Counted from the first letter of the stretch, positions 51,901-61,548 are shown. The stretch: 64,000 bases of DNA from Bradyrhizobium diazoefficiens (GCF_016599855.1 NZ_CP067041.1:2790001-2854000); one strand, 5' to 3'. Translations and numbers: made by a program. The notes: generated by a model from the letters alone, not told the origin.

Positions 51901-53547
51901 ATGCCGCGAGCGTATATCGGCGTCGACGTGGGAACCACGAGCACGCGGGCAGGGGTGTTTGACGAGGCCGGCACGATGCTTGCGACTGCAAGGCATCCGA
52001 TCCGGATCTGGCACGAGGCCGGCGACATCGTCGAGCAGTCGTCGGAGGACATCTGGGAGGCCTGTGTCAAATCGGTGCGGGCGGCGATGGCGGAAGCGGC
52101 CATTGCGCCCGACAGCGTCGGCGGCATCGGTTTCGACGCGACCTGTTCCCTGGTGGTGCTCGGCCGCCAGGGCGAGCCGGTCACCGTCAGCGCCTCCGGC
52201 GACAAGCAGCGCAATGTCATCGTCTGGATGGATCATCGTGCCATTGCCGAGGCGCGGCTGATCAACGAGACCGAAGACGCGGTGCTTCGCTATGTCGGCG
52301 GCTCGATCTCGCCCGAGATGGAGATGCCGAAGCTGTTGTGGCTCAAGCGGCACCTGCGCGCGAGCTTCGATGCGGCGGGCCATTTCTTCGATCTGGCAGA
52401 CTATTTGACCTGGCGCGCCACCGGATCGCTGCAGCGCTCGACCTGTACCGTCACCTGCAAATGGAACTACCTCGCGCATGATGGCGGCGGGTGGAGTGCC
52501 CCATTCTTCAAGCGCATCGGACTAGCCGATTTCGTCAGCGAGAACTACGCCCGCATCGGCACCGAGATCGTTGCGCCCGGCACGCGGCTCGGCGCCGGTC
52601 TCACCCGCGCGGGCGCGGCCGATCTCGGCCTGTTACCGGGCACGCCGGTGGGCGCCTCCTTGATCGACGCGCATGCCGGCGGTATCGGCGCGATCGGGGG
52701 GCGTGACGGATCGGGCGAAACGACCGATGTCTGCGATCGCCTCGCTTACATCATGGGAACGTCGGCCTGCATCATGGCGACGACGAAACAGCCGTGCTTC
52801 GTGCCCGGCGTCTGGGGTCCCTATTATTCCGGCATGGTGCCGGACTTCTGGCTCAACGAGGGCGGCCAGTCGGCCGCGGGCGCGGCGATCGACCATCTGC
52901 TCAAGTCGCATCCGGGCCATGCCGAGACGAGCGCCGCGGCGCGCAGTGAGGGCGTTGACCTCATCGAGTTCCTCGAGCGCCGCATCATCGCGCGCGCGGG
53001 CGATGCCAGCCGCGCCGCGCTAGTTGCCCGCGACGTCCATGTCCTACCCGAATTCATCGGCAATCGCTCGCCCTATGCCAACCCCGACACGCGCGCGGTA
53101 ATTGCGGGCCTCGATCTCGACACCGATGTCGGTTCGATGGAGCGGCTGTTCATCGCTGGCCTATGCGGGCTCGCCTATGGGCTCGCCGAGGTGATCGAAG
53201 CCTTTGCCGCGCATGGCGTGCATGCCGGCATCATGATCATGGGCGGCGGTGCGAGCCGCAGTCCCTTGGTACGGCAGATCATGGCGGACACCACCGGCCT
53301 CATCGTCGCGCTGCCGCAAACCAAAGAGCCGGTGCTCTTGGGCGCCGCGATGCTCGGCGCGGTCGCTGGCGGCGCCTATGCCTCGATTGGCGAGACCATG
53401 GCGAAAATGTCGGCGCTCGGACGCAAGAGCGAGCCGACTGCAGCTGACATGGCCGCGTTTCACACGAAGAAGCGCGAGGTCTACAAGCTACTGCGCGAGC
53501 TCGATCGCGGCAGCCGGACGGCGATGCGCGACATCGTCAAGGGTTGA
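51901..53547 (+). CDS. FGGY-family carbohydrate kinase, D-ribulokinase-like
   Basis: A 548-residue FGGY kinase (ribulokinase-type length). 'YIGVDVGTTSTRAGVFDEAGTML' is the phosphate-1 loop; 'GIGFDATCSLVVL' and 'NVIVWMDHRAIAEARLINETEDAVLRYVGGSISPEMEMPKLLWLKRHL' match the D-ribulokinase/YDR109C group; 'YIMGTSACIMATTK' and 'GIMIMGGGASRSPLVRQIMADTTGLIV' supply the ATP site. It would phosphorylate a ketopentose such as D-ribulose, giving D-ribulose 5-phosphate. ATG 51901 follows the SDR stop by 37 bp. Together with the SDR it suggests ribitol or a related pentitol as a substrate. Confidence 0.88.
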   Translation: MPRAYIGVDVGTTSTRAGVFDEAGTMLATARHPIRIWHEAGDIVEQSSEDIWEACVKSVRAAMAEAAIAPDSVGGIGFDATCSLVVLGRQGEPVTVSASGDKQRNVIVWMDHRAIAEARLINETEDAVLRYVGGSISPEMEMPKLLWLKRHLRASFDAAGHFFDLADYLTWRATGSLQRSTCTVTCKWNYLAHDGGGWSAPFFKRIGLADFVSENYARIGTEIVAPGTRLGAGLTRAGAADLGLLPGTPVGASLIDAHAGGIGAIGGRDGSGETTDVCDRLAYIMGTSACIMATTKQPCFVPGVWGPYYSGMVPDFWLNEGGQSAAGAAIDHLLKSHPGHAETSAAARSEGVDLIEFLERRIIARAGDASRAALVARDVHVLPEFIGNRSPYANPDTRAVIAGLDLDTDVGSMERLFIAGLCGLAYGLAEVIEAFAAHGVHAGIMIMGGGASRSPLVRQIMADTTGLIVALPQTKEPVLLGAAMLGAVAGGAYASIGETMAKMSALGRKSEPTAADMAAFHTKKREVYKLLRELDRGSRTAMRDIVKG

Positions 53548-53552
53548 ATGAC

Positions 53553-54488
53553 ATGCTGATTTCCTGCGGCGATGCGCTGATCGATTTCGTGCCGACGAAA
53601 AGCGGGGAGGGACGCGAGGCGGTGATGCCGGCGGTTGGCGGCTCCTGCCTCAACGTTGCGATTGGCATGGCGCGGCTCGGTGCACCGACCGGTTTTGTCG
53701 GCGGCATCTCGACAGACATGTTCGGGCGCATGATCGCCGACCATGCCGCTGCATCGAACGTCGAGCTGAGCCTCGCCACCCGCAGCGATCACCAGACTAC
53801 GCTCGCCTTCGTCCGCATCGTCGCCGGCGAGTCCCATTACGCCTTCTATGACGCCGAGACGGCGACGCGGAATTGGACTTTTCCGCGCGGCACCGTCCCT
53901 TTCGATAACGTCGAGGCTGTCCATGTCGGCTCAACCACCCTGGTCAACGATCAGGGTGCTGCCGAGACGAAGGCCCTGATAGCGGATGCACGTGCGTCGT
54001 CGACGATCTCCTTCGATCCGAACTGCCGCCCCAACCTCGTCAAGGACAAGCCGGCTTACCTCGCTCGCATGACCGAGTTCGCCGGCACTGCCGATCTCGT
54101 CAAGATGTCGGATGTCGATTTCGCTTATCTCTTCGGCGAGGAGCCGTACCAACAGCGCGCGAGCGCACTGTTGGGGCAGGGCACGATTCTAGTCGTGATC
54201 ACGCGCGGCAATAACGGCGCCATCGCCTGGCATGCAAAGGCCGGGGAGATCGAGGTCGAGGCGCCCAAGGTCGAGGTCGCCGACACCATCGGTGCCGGCG
54301 ACAGCTTTCAGGCCGCATTGCTGTTCGCCTTGCACAAGCAGGGGCGCCTCGCCCGGCCGCAATTGAAGGACACCAGCACTGAGGAGCTTCGCCGCGCGCT
54401 GTCCTTTGCCGCCAATTGTGCCGGCCTGACCTGCACCCGCCCGGGCGCCGATCCGCCCTGGAGCCACGAGATCAGCTGGCATTGGTAG
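53553..54488 (+). CDS. PfkB-family sugar kinase, fructokinase-like
   Basis: A 311-residue ribokinase/PfkB-fold kinase. N-terminal 'LISCGDALIDFVPTKSGEGREAVMPAVGGSCLNVAIGMARLGAPTGFVGGISTDMFGRMI' is the fructokinase-type substrate region; the ATP/anion-hole motif 'DTIGAGDSFQAALLFAL' contains catalytic Asp250. Fructose to fructose 6-phosphate is the likeliest reaction, completing sorbitol or mannitol use. ATG 53553 is used; a TTG three codons earlier overlaps the FGGY kinase stop, so the genes are translationally coupled either way. It is probably the last gene of the polyol operon. Confidence 0.88.
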   Translation: MLISCGDALIDFVPTKSGEGREAVMPAVGGSCLNVAIGMARLGAPTGFVGGISTDMFGRMIADHAAASNVELSLATRSDHQTTLAFVRIVAGESHYAFYDAETATRNWTFPRGTVPFDNVEAVHVGSTTLVNDQGAAETKALIADARASSTISFDPNCRPNLVKDKPAYLARMTEFAGTADLVKMSDVDFAYLFGEEPYQQRASALLGQGTILVVITRGNNGAIAWHAKAGEIEVEAPKVEVADTIGAGDSFQAALLFALHKQGRLARPQLKDTSTEELRRALSFAANCAGLTCTRPGADPPWSHEISWHW

Positions 54489-54589
54489 GCCGCGTCAGGG
54501 CCTCGCGATGTCCGGGCGGACTGCCGCCATGCGCCGGCCGAAATGGACAGGTGGGCTGCGCACTGGCAAGGTCCGCACGTCCTGTCCCG

Positions 54590-56011
54590 ATGAGCAACGA
54601 TCTCTGTTTCCTCTCCGCCACCGAGCTGCGCGAACGCATCAGCAGCAAGAAGGTGTCGCCGGTCGAGGTTGTCAGCGCCGTGCTCGCACGTGCCGAGGCG
54701 CTCCAGCCTGAGCTGAACTGCTTCATCACGCTCTGCGGCGATGAAGCAATGGCGGCGGCGCGAGAGGCGGAGCGCAAGGTGATGGCGGGCGAGCCGCTTG
54801 GCCTGCTGCATGGCCTTCCCGTCACCGTCAAGGACATCGTCAACACCAAGGGCGTGAAGACGACGTTCGGCGCTGTCCCCTACAAGGACAATGTGCCCAC
54901 TGAGGATGCCGTCGCGGTCGCGAAACTGCGCACGGAAGGCGCGATCCTGATCGGCAAGACCACGACCCCGGAATTCGGCAGTAAGTGCCTGACTGACTCG
55001 CCGCTGTTCGGCCGCACCCGCAACGCCTGGAGCGCGGAGCGCTCCTCCGGCGGCTCCAGCGGCGGCGCAGCGGTGGCGGTCGCCAGCGGCATCGCGCCGC
55101 TTGCGATTGCCACAGACGGAGGCGGCTCGACGCGGATTCCCGCCGCCTGCAACGGCGTGGTCGGCCTGAAGCAGAGCAACGGCGTGATCGCGCACAGCCA
55201 GGTGCTGGACGCATTCGGCAACCAGACCTCCGTCACGCCGATGACGCGCACCGTCACGGACACCGCACTCATGATGCAGGCGATGGCGGGCGAGGATTCC
55301 TGCGATCCTTGGTCGATCGGCGTGCCCGTGCCCGATTTCATCGGCACTGCCGCCCCGCGCCGCGATCTGCACGGCCAAAAAATCCTGTTCTGCACCTCGC
55401 CGCCCGGACGCCCGGTATCGTCGGATGTCGCCACCGCCTTCAAGGCGAGCCTGGATCGGCTCGCGACCCTGGGTGCCGAGCTCGAGGAATTCTCCGGCGA
55501 GGGCTTCGACGTCGAGCCGATCTGGCGCGCCATCAACCACACGGTCTGGCGCACGCGTTTTACGAAGCTCGTGGCCGACCATGGCGATGCCCTCAGCGAA
55601 GCTTTCGTCAAGCAGGTCGCGCTCGCGACCAATGTCAGCGGCGTCGCCTATCAGGAGGCGATGTTCGCGCGCACGGCGTTGTTCCGCCGCGTGCAATCCC
55701 TGCTTGCTCGCGGGCACCTGCTGGTAATGCCGACCATCAACCGCACCGCGCTGCCGATCGACCAGGACCTGTTCGGCACCATCGAGATCGACGGCCAGCA
55801 GTTCGACAGCGTCCGGCCGCACTGGTTCCCCTGGACCATGCCGTTCAACATGACCGGCCACCCCGCGATCAGCCTGCCCTGCGGCTTCGGCCGCGACGGC
55901 CTGCCGATCGGGCTTCAACTCGTCGGCCGCTTCCGGGCCGATGCGGAATTGCTGCGTATCAGCGCATTGTTCGAAGCCTCGCACGATCTCCTGTCTCGCC
56001 GGCCGGCTTAA
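54590..56011 (+). CDS. Amidase-signature family hydrolase
   Basis: A 473-residue amidase-signature enzyme with the Ser-cisSer-Lys triad: Lys81 in 'PVTVKDIVNTKG', cis-Ser156 in 'RSSGGSSGGAAVAVASG', nucleophile Ser180 in 'ATDGGGSTRIPAACNGVVG'. It hydrolyses a C-N bond in an amide, not further specified; members include GatA-like amidases, indoleacetamide hydrolase and peptide amidases. No gatB/C neighbours are present and the protein starts MSNDLCFLSATELRERI without a signal peptide, so it acts in the cytoplasm. It is followed, after 86 bp, by a dipeptide-type ABC operon, suggesting that it processes the imported compound. Confidence 0.9.
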   Translation: MSNDLCFLSATELRERISSKKVSPVEVVSAVLARAEALQPELNCFITLCGDEAMAAAREAERKVMAGEPLGLLHGLPVTVKDIVNTKGVKTTFGAVPYKDNVPTEDAVAVAKLRTEGAILIGKTTTPEFGSKCLTDSPLFGRTRNAWSAERSSGGSSGGAAVAVASGIAPLAIATDGGGSTRIPAACNGVVGLKQSNGVIAHSQVLDAFGNQTSVTPMTRTVTDTALMMQAMAGEDSCDPWSIGVPVPDFIGTAAPRRDLHGQKILFCTSPPGRPVSSDVATAFKASLDRLATLGAELEEFSGEGFDVEPIWRAINHTVWRTRFTKLVADHGDALSEAFVKQVALATNVSGVAYQEAMFARTALFRRVQSLLARGHLLVMPTINRTALPIDQDLFGTIEIDGQQFDSVRPHWFPWTMPFNMTGHPAISLPCGFGRDGLPIGLQLVGRFRADAELLRISALFEASHDLLSRRPA

Positions 56012-56097
56012 GGCGTTGCCGCTAAGCCGCAAAGGGCTTGCGTCCGGCGCCTGGACATGTTGATCGTGCCGCGGGTAGGTCCTGAATCCGAGCGCGC

Positions 56098-57048
56098 ATG
56101 AGCGTATTTGTCCTCCGACGTGTCCTGACATTGCTGGTGACGCTGGTCGGCGCATCCGTGATCATTTTCCTGGTGCTGGATGCGTTGCCGGGCAATGCCG
56201 CGCAGATGCTGATGGGCGCCGACGCCTCTGCCGACGCGGTGCGCGCGCTCACCGTCAAGCTCGGGCTCGATCAGCCGCTGGCGATCCGCTATCTGCATTG
56301 GATCAAGGGCCTCCTCGTTGGCGATCTCGGCAACTCCTATGTCTACGGCACGCCGGTCGCGAGCCTGATCGCGGAGCGGCTGGTGCTGACCATTCCGCTC
56401 GCGATGGTGTCGATGCTGATTACGGTGGTGCTGGCTCTCTCGGCCGGCATCTACACCGCGGCCAACCACAACAAGCTCGGCGATGTCGGCGTGATGTCGC
56501 TGACGCAAATCGGCATCGCGCTGCCGAATTTCTGGTTCGCGATCCTTCTGGTGCTCCTGTTCGCCGTGCGGCTGCAATGGCTCTCCGCCGGCGGCTTTGC
56601 CGGCTGGGATGATGGCATCTGGCCCGGCCTCAAATCGTTGCTGCTGCCGTCGATTTCGCTTGCGGTGGTGCAGGCCGCGATCCTCGCCCGCGTCACCCGC
56701 TCGGCCGTGCTCGAAGTGCTGCGCGAAGATTTTGTCCGCACCGCGCGCGCGAAAGGACTCGGCAAGCGCGAGGTGCTATGGCGCCACGTGCTGCGCAATG
56801 CCATGATTCCCGTCATGACGGTGATGGGCCTGCAATTCGCTAATCTTCTCGCCGGCACCATCGTGATCGAGAATGTGTTCTATCTGCCGGGCCTGGGACG
56901 GCTGATCTTCCAGTCGATCGCCAATCGCGACCTGATCGTGGTGCGTAATTGCGTGATGCTGCTGGCCGCCATGGTCGTCATCGTCAATTTCGCGGTCGAC
57001 GTGCTCTATGCCTTGATCGATCCCCGCATCAAGGTGCACGATCTGTGA
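56098..57048 (+). CDS. Dipeptide/oligopeptide-type ABC transporter, permease 1
   Basis: A 316-residue DppB-type permease with six hydrophobic segments. It starts MSVFVLRRVLTLLVTLVGAS and continues 'VIIFLVLDALPGNAAQMLMG', a family hallmark. The EAA-type loop is 'REDFVRTARAKGLGKREVLWRHVLRNAMIPVMTVMGLQFANLLAGTIVIENVFYLPGLGRLIFQSIANRDLIVVRNCV'. The stop overlaps the GTG of permease 2. The substrate could be a peptide, amide or other small molecule carried by this class; the upstream amidase gene hints at an amide. Confidence 0.93.
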   Translation: MSVFVLRRVLTLLVTLVGASVIIFLVLDALPGNAAQMLMGADASADAVRALTVKLGLDQPLAIRYLHWIKGLLVGDLGNSYVYGTPVASLIAERLVLTIPLAMVSMLITVVLALSAGIYTAANHNKLGDVGVMSLTQIGIALPNFWFAILLVLLFAVRLQWLSAGGFAGWDDGIWPGLKSLLLPSISLAVVQAAILARVTRSAVLEVLREDFVRTARAKGLGKREVLWRHVLRNAMIPVMTVMGLQFANLLAGTIVIENVFYLPGLGRLIFQSIANRDLIVVRNCVMLLAAMVVIVNFAVDVLYALIDPRIKVHDL

Positions 57049-57938
57049 GCGCGCCCCTCACCACCCCGGTTGACGTGCCGATCGCAACGCCTCGCGTGCC
57101 GGCCCGGACGTTCTGGCGCCGCGCGCTGCGCCACCGCAGCTTTGTGCTGGGCGGCGCACTCAGCCTGCTGGTGGTCGCCTCGGCGCTGCTCTCCCTGGTG
57201 TGGACGCCATGGTCGCCTTATGAGATCGACATCGCCTCGAAACTCCGGCCGCCGTCGGCGGCGCACTGGCTCGGCACCGATACCTTCGGCCGCGACATCG
57301 TCTCGCTGCTGCTCGCGGGCGCCCGCTCGACCATCTTGGTCGGCATCATCGCGGTCAGCATCGGTCTCACCTTTGGTGTCTGCCTCGGCCTGATCGCGTC
57401 GGCCAAGCGGGGCTGGACCGAAGAGATCATCATGCGCTTCTCCGATTTCACCTTCGCCTTTCCGGCGGTGCTCTCGGCGATCATGCTGGCTGCGGTCGCC
57501 GGGCCCGGCATGGTGACCTCGATCATTGCGATCGGCATTTTCCAGATACCGACGCTGATCCGGCTCACGCGGGGCTCGGCAAACGCGATCTGGGCGCGAG
57601 AATTCGTGCTGGCGGCGCGCGCTTCGGGCAAGGGCAAGTTCCGCATCACCGTCGAGCATGTGCTGCCCAACATCCTGTCGATCCTGATCGTGCAGGCAAC
57701 CATCCAGTTCGCGCTCGCCATTCTCGCCGAGGCCGCACTGTCCTATCTCGGCCTCGGCACGCAGCCGCCGCAGCCGTCTTGGGGCCGCATGCTGAACGAT
57801 GCGCAGACCATGCTGTTCCAGTCGCCGATGCTCGCAGTCTATCCGGGTGCTGCGATCGCGATCGCCGTGCTCGGCCTCAATCTGCTCGGCGACGGATTGC
57901 GCGATCTGCTTGATCCGAGACTGGCGCGGGAGCGGTGA
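57045..57938 (+). CDS. Dipeptide/oligopeptide-type ABC transporter, permease 2
   Basis: A 297-residue DppC-type permease. GTG 57045 overlaps the stop of permease 1. After a short cytoplasmic leader ('RTFWRRALRHRSFVLGGALSLLVVASALLSLVW'), 'HWLGTDTFGRDIVSLLLAGARSTILVGIIAVSIG' is diagnostic for DppC/OppC; the EAA loop is 'WAREFVLAARASGKGKFRITVEHVLPNILSILIVQATIQFALAILAEAALSYLGLG'. It makes the channel with permease 1 and is followed at once by the first ATPase gene. Confidence 0.94.
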   Translation: MSAPLTTPVDVPIATPRVPARTFWRRALRHRSFVLGGALSLLVVASALLSLVWTPWSPYEIDIASKLRPPSAAHWLGTDTFGRDIVSLLLAGARSTILVGIIAVSIGLTFGVCLGLIASAKRGWTEEIIMRFSDFTFAFPAVLSAIMLAAVAGPGMVTSIIAIGIFQIPTLIRLTRGSANAIWAREFVLAARASGKGKFRITVEHVLPNILSILIVQATIQFALAILAEAALSYLGLGTQPPQPSWGRMLNDAQTMLFQSPMLAVYPGAAIAIAVLGLNLLGDGLRDLLDPRLARER

Positions 57939-57940
57939 CG

Positions 57941-58954
57941 ATGGCTGATCCCGCAACCATGCTGCTGATTGACGTCGACAATCTCGGCGTTCGCCTCAAT
58001 ACCAGCCGCGGGCCGGCACAGGCGGTGCGCGGCGTCAGTTTTGCGCTGAAGCGCGGCGAGACGCTCGGGCTCGTCGGTGAATCCGGCTGCGGCAAGTCGG
58101 TTACGGCGCTGTCGCTGATGGGATTGCTGCCGGACAGCGCGCTCGTCACCGGCAGCATCAAGCTTGATGGCAGTGAGCTCGCGCGTCTCCCGGATGCGGA
58201 TTACTGCGAGCTGCGCGGCAACCGCATCAGCATGATCTTCCAGGAGCCGATGACCGCGCTCAATCCGATGCACACGATCGGCCATCAGGTCGCCGAGCCG
58301 CTGCGGCGTCACAGGAAATTCTCAGCGTCGCAGGCACGGCGAGAAGCGATCGCCTTGCTCGATCGGGTCGGACTGCCGGATCCGGCCAAACGCATCGATG
58401 CCTATCCGCACCAATTCTCAGGCGGCCAGCGCCAGCGCGTCACGATTGCGATGGCGCTTGCCTGCGAGCCCGACCTCTTGATCGCGGATGAGCCGACCAC
58501 GGCGCTTGACGTCACCATCCAGGGCCAGATCCTCGATCTCATCGCCGATCTCGTCGAGGAGCGCGGCATGTCGATGATCCTGATCTCGCACGATCTCGGC
58601 GTCATCGCCGAGAACGTGCAGCGGATGATGGTGATGTATGGCGGCACCGTGGTCGAGAGCGGCCCGACCGACGAGGTATTCCGCCGCATGGGCCATCCCT
58701 ATACGCAAGGCCTGTTCCGCGCCCGGCCGAAGCTCGGCGCGCGCAAGGGAACACGGCTGACGACGATCTCGGGCACGGTGCCGGAGCTCGCCGATCTGCC
58801 GGGAGGCTGCGCGTTCTCGGATCGATGCCCACTCGTGATCGATCAGTGCCGCGCCGCGTTGCCGCCGATGGTGGATGTCGGGCCTGGCCATGGCGTGCGC
58901 TGCATCCGGACGGACGTGTCGATGACCGAACGCGTCGGAGCGCTGTCCGCATGA
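57941..58954 (+). CDS. Dipeptide/oligopeptide-type ABC transporter, ATPase 1 (DppD-like)
   Basis: A 337-residue ATPase: Walker [12 protein letters not shown]-loop '[22 protein letters not shown]', signature [35 protein letters not shown]-loop '[16 protein letters not shown]', and the C-terminal oligopeptide-transporter extension with the cysteine cluster '[22 protein letters not shown]' that binds an iron-sulfur cluster in the family. ATG 57941 has GGGAG at proper distance; the GTG two codons earlier overlaps the permease stop. The stop overlaps the next ATPase start (ATGA at 58951). Confidence 0.94.
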   Translation: MADPATMLLIDVDNLGVRLNTSRGPAQAVRGVSFALKRGETLGLVGESGCGKSVTALSLMGLLPDSALVTGSIKLDGSELARLPDADYCELRGNRISMIFQEPMTALNPMHTIGHQVAEPLRRHRKFSASQARREAIALLDRVGLPDPAKRIDAYPHQFSGGQRQRVTIAMALACEPDLLIADEPTTALDVTIQGQILDLIADLVEERGMSMILISHDLGVIAENVQRMMVMYGGTVVESGPTDEVFRRMGHPYTQGLFRARPKLGARKGTRLTTISGTVPELADLPGGCAFSDRCPLVIDQCRAALPPMVDVGPGHGVRCIRTDVSMTERVGALSA

Positions 58955-59961
58955 CCGTCGTCTCCAGGCCGCTGCTCGACGTTAAAGACCTCCAGCAGCG
59001 CTACACGCTGCCTCGCGAGAGCTTGTTCCGCCCGCCGGGGCATGTACGTGCGCTCAACGGGGTGAGCGTGCAACTTGCCGCTGGCAAGAGCCTCGGCATC
59101 GTCGGCGAGTCCGGCTCCGGCAAATCCACTTTTGCGCGCGTCGTGATGGCGCTGGAGCGGCCGACCGCGGGGCAGGTTACGCTGCTCGGGCGCGACCTCA
59201 ATCAAATCTCGGCCGACGACCTGCGCCGCGCCCGGCGCGATTTCCAGATGGTGTTCCAGGATCCTTACGGATCGCTCGACCCGCGCCAGACCATTGCGCG
59301 CATCGTCGCCGAGCCGCTCACGGTGCTTGATGACGCCGACCGCACCACGTTCCGCGCCCGCGTCGCTGCAGTGCTGAAGCAGGTCGGCTTGCGCGACGCG
59401 GACATGGACAAATATCCGCACGAGTTCTCCGGCGGCCAGCGCCAGCGCATCGCGATTGCGCGCGCGCTGATCACCCAACCAAAACTGATCGTCGCCGACG
59501 AGCCGGTCTCCGCGCTCGATGTCTCCGTGCAGGCCCAGGTCCTGAACCTGATGCAGGACCTCCAGGAGCAGTTCGGCCTCAGCTACATCCTGATCAGCCA
59601 CGACCTCGCCGTCGTCGATTATCTCTGCGACGAGGTCGCGGTGATGTATCTCGGCCGCATCGTCGAGCAGGGGCGGCCCGAGGATCTGTTCGAGCATTGT
59701 GCCCATCCCTACACGCGGGCGCTGCTGGATGCCGTGCCGCGGGCGCGCGCCGTTGGCGGCCGGCGCCGGCGCGGGGCTCAGGCGATCGCCTCGCAATCGG
59801 CCGTCGTGACCGGATGCCCCTATGCGGCGCGCTGTCCGCTCGCCGACCAGCATTGCCGCGAGGTTCCGCCCTTGCTACGGAACGTGGGCGAGGGGCACCT
59901 CGCCGCCTGCCACAAGGCGGAGGCCGTGATGGCATTGCCGCAGGCGGCCATGGAAGGTTAG
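58951..59961 (+). CDS. Dipeptide/oligopeptide-type ABC transporter, ATPase 2 (DppF-like)
   Basis: A 336-residue ATPase partnering the preceding one. Walker A GESGSGKSTFARV, Q-loop 'FQMVFQDPYGSLDPRQTIARI', signature [37 protein letters not shown]-loop 'YILISHDLAVVDYLC' and C-terminal 'VVTGCPYAARCPLADQHCREVPP' cysteine cluster. ATG 58951 overlaps the upstream stop. The binding-protein gene follows after 57 bp, an order opposite to the usual A-B-C-D-F arrangement. Confidence 0.94.
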   Translation: MTVVSRPLLDVKDLQQRYTLPRESLFRPPGHVRALNGVSVQLAAGKSLGIVGESGSGKSTFARVVMALERPTAGQVTLLGRDLNQISADDLRRARRDFQMVFQDPYGSLDPRQTIARIVAEPLTVLDDADRTTFRARVAAVLKQVGLRDADMDKYPHEFSGGQRQRIAIARALITQPKLIVADEPVSALDVSVQAQVLNLMQDLQEQFGLSYILISHDLAVVDYLCDEVAVMYLGRIVEQGRPEDLFEHCAHPYTRALLDAVPRARAVGGRRRRGAQAIASQSAVVTGCPYAARCPLADQHCREVPPLLRNVGEGHLAACHKAEAVMALPQAAMEG

Positions 59962-60018
59962 TGTCGGCTACAGGATTGGGTAGTCTCAAGAAGACAGAGG
60001 AAGACCGGGGAGTTGGGC

Positions 60019-61512
60019 ATGTTGAAGAAGCTATCGATCGTCGCTGTTGCCGCAGCATTGGCCGCGGCGCCGTTGCCGGTGCTGGCACAGGCCAAGAAGG
60101 ACAGCGTCGTCATGGGCATGACACTGGAGCCGCCGGGGCTCGATCCCACCAACGCGGCCGCTGCCGCGATCGCCGAGGTCACGCTCTACAATATTTACGA
60201 GACCCTGACCAAGATCAACGAGGACGGCTCGACCTCGCCATTGCTGGCCGAAAGCTGGACCGCGTCGCCGGACCTGAAGACCTATACGTTCAAGCTGCGC
60301 AAGGGCGTCAAATTCCAGAACGGCGAAGCCTTCGATTCCGCCGCGGTGAAATTCTCGTTCGAACGCAACGCCGCCGCGAACAGCACCAACAAGGACAAGA
60401 GCCTGTTCCAGAGCTTCGAGAAGATCGATGCGCCCGACGCCGGAACGGTCGTGCTCACGCTCAAATATTCCGAGCCGAACCTGCCGTTCCTGCTGGGGCA
60501 GGCGACCGCCTCGATCGTCGAGCCGAAGAGCGCTGCCACCAACATCACTCAGCCGGTCGGGACCGGCCCGTATCAGCTCGGTGCCTGGGTCAAGGGCTCT
60601 TCGATCACCCTGAACAAATGGGCCGACTATCGTAACGCTTCTGCGATCAAGCTGTCCAAGGTGACGATCCGTTTCATCTCGGATCCCGCCGCGCAAGCCG
60701 CGGCGCTGCTCTCGGGCGACGTCGATGCGTTTCCGCGCATTGCGACCCGCGTCGTTGCCCAGTTCAAGAGCGATCCGCGCTTCACCGTGCTGATCGGCGG
60801 TTCCAAGGCCAAGACGATCGTCGCCATCAATGAGCGGAAGAAGCCGCTCGATGATGTCCGCGTTCGCCGCGCCATTCTCGCCGCGATCGATCGCAAGGCG
60901 ATGATCGAGGGCGCCGCCGAGGGGTTCGGCACGCCGATCGGCAGCTTCTACACGCCGGGATCGCTCGGCTATGTCGACACCACCGGCATCAATCCTTACG
61001 ATCCCGAGAAGGCGAAGAAGCTGCTCAGCGAGGCCGGCATCACCACGCCGCTCGAACTCAGCCTGAAGCTGCCGCCGCCGCCCTACGCGCGACAGGGCGG
61101 CGAAATCCTCGCGGCGCAGCTCGCCAAGGTCGGCATCACCGCCAAGATCGAGAACGTCGAGTGGGCGCAATGGCTGTCGCAGGTGTTCGCCCCCAACGGC
61201 CCGCACAATTACGACCTCACCATCGTCTCCCATGTCGAGCCGTTCGATCTCGTGAAGCTGACCGAGCCCGACTATTACCTCGGCTACAACAACGAGGCGT
61301 TCAACGGGCTCTACAAGCAGATCGTGTCGACGCCCGACGAGGCAGGCCGCGCCAAGCTGCTCGGCGATGCCCAGCGCATGCTGGCGACCGATGCGGTGGC
61401 CGGCTTCCTGTTCCAGCCGCAATGGCCCACGGTCATCAACAAGAAGCTGAAAGGTGTCTGGAAGGAAGTCCCGCAGTTCGAGAACGATTTCTCGGCCTGG
61501 TCCTGGGAGTAA
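60019..61512 (+). CDS. Dipeptide/oligopeptide-type ABC transporter, periplasmic binding protein
   Basis: A 497-residue family 5 solute-binding protein (DppA/OppA/NikA class). Signal peptide MLKKLSIVAVAAALAAAPLP with cleavage near 'VLAQA'. The family motif 'LAESWTASPDLKTYTFKLRKGVKFQNGEAFDSAAVKFSFERN' is present, with 'VGTGPYQLGAWVKGSSITLNKWADYRN' and 'RRAILAAIDRKAMIEGAAEGFGTPIGSFYTPG' further on. ATG 60019 is used rather than the TTG two codons earlier. It is the last gene of the amidase-transporter operon and is followed by a strong terminator, so it lacks the usual first-gene position and downstream hairpin. Confidence 0.93.
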   Translation: MLKKLSIVAVAAALAAAPLPVLAQAKKDSVVMGMTLEPPGLDPTNAAAAAIAEVTLYNIYETLTKINEDGSTSPLLAESWTASPDLKTYTFKLRKGVKFQNGEAFDSAAVKFSFERNAAANSTNKDKSLFQSFEKIDAPDAGTVVLTLKYSEPNLPFLLGQATASIVEPKSAATNITQPVGTGPYQLGAWVKGSSITLNKWADYRNASAIKLSKVTIRFISDPAAQAAALLSGDVDAFPRIATRVVAQFKSDPRFTVLIGGSKAKTIVAINERKKPLDDVRVRRAILAAIDRKAMIEGAAEGFGTPIGSFYTPGSLGYVDTTGINPYDPEKAKKLLSEAGITTPLELSLKLPPPPYARQGGEILAAQLAKVGITAKIENVEWAQWLSQVFAPNGPHNYDLTIVSHVEPFDLVKLTEPDYYLGYNNEAFNGLYKQIVSTPDEAGRAKLLGDAQRMLATDAVAGFLFQPQWPTVINKKLKGVWKEVPQFENDFSAWSWE

Positions 61513-61548
61513 ACCAGTCATTCAAGTCAAATCTGATGCCTGAATTTT

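Noticed and set aside
54308..56155. A 615-codon reverse frame opposite the amidase
   Set aside because: The amidase frame has a complete catalytic triad; the opposite frame has only low-complexity Arg/Ala/Gly composition.
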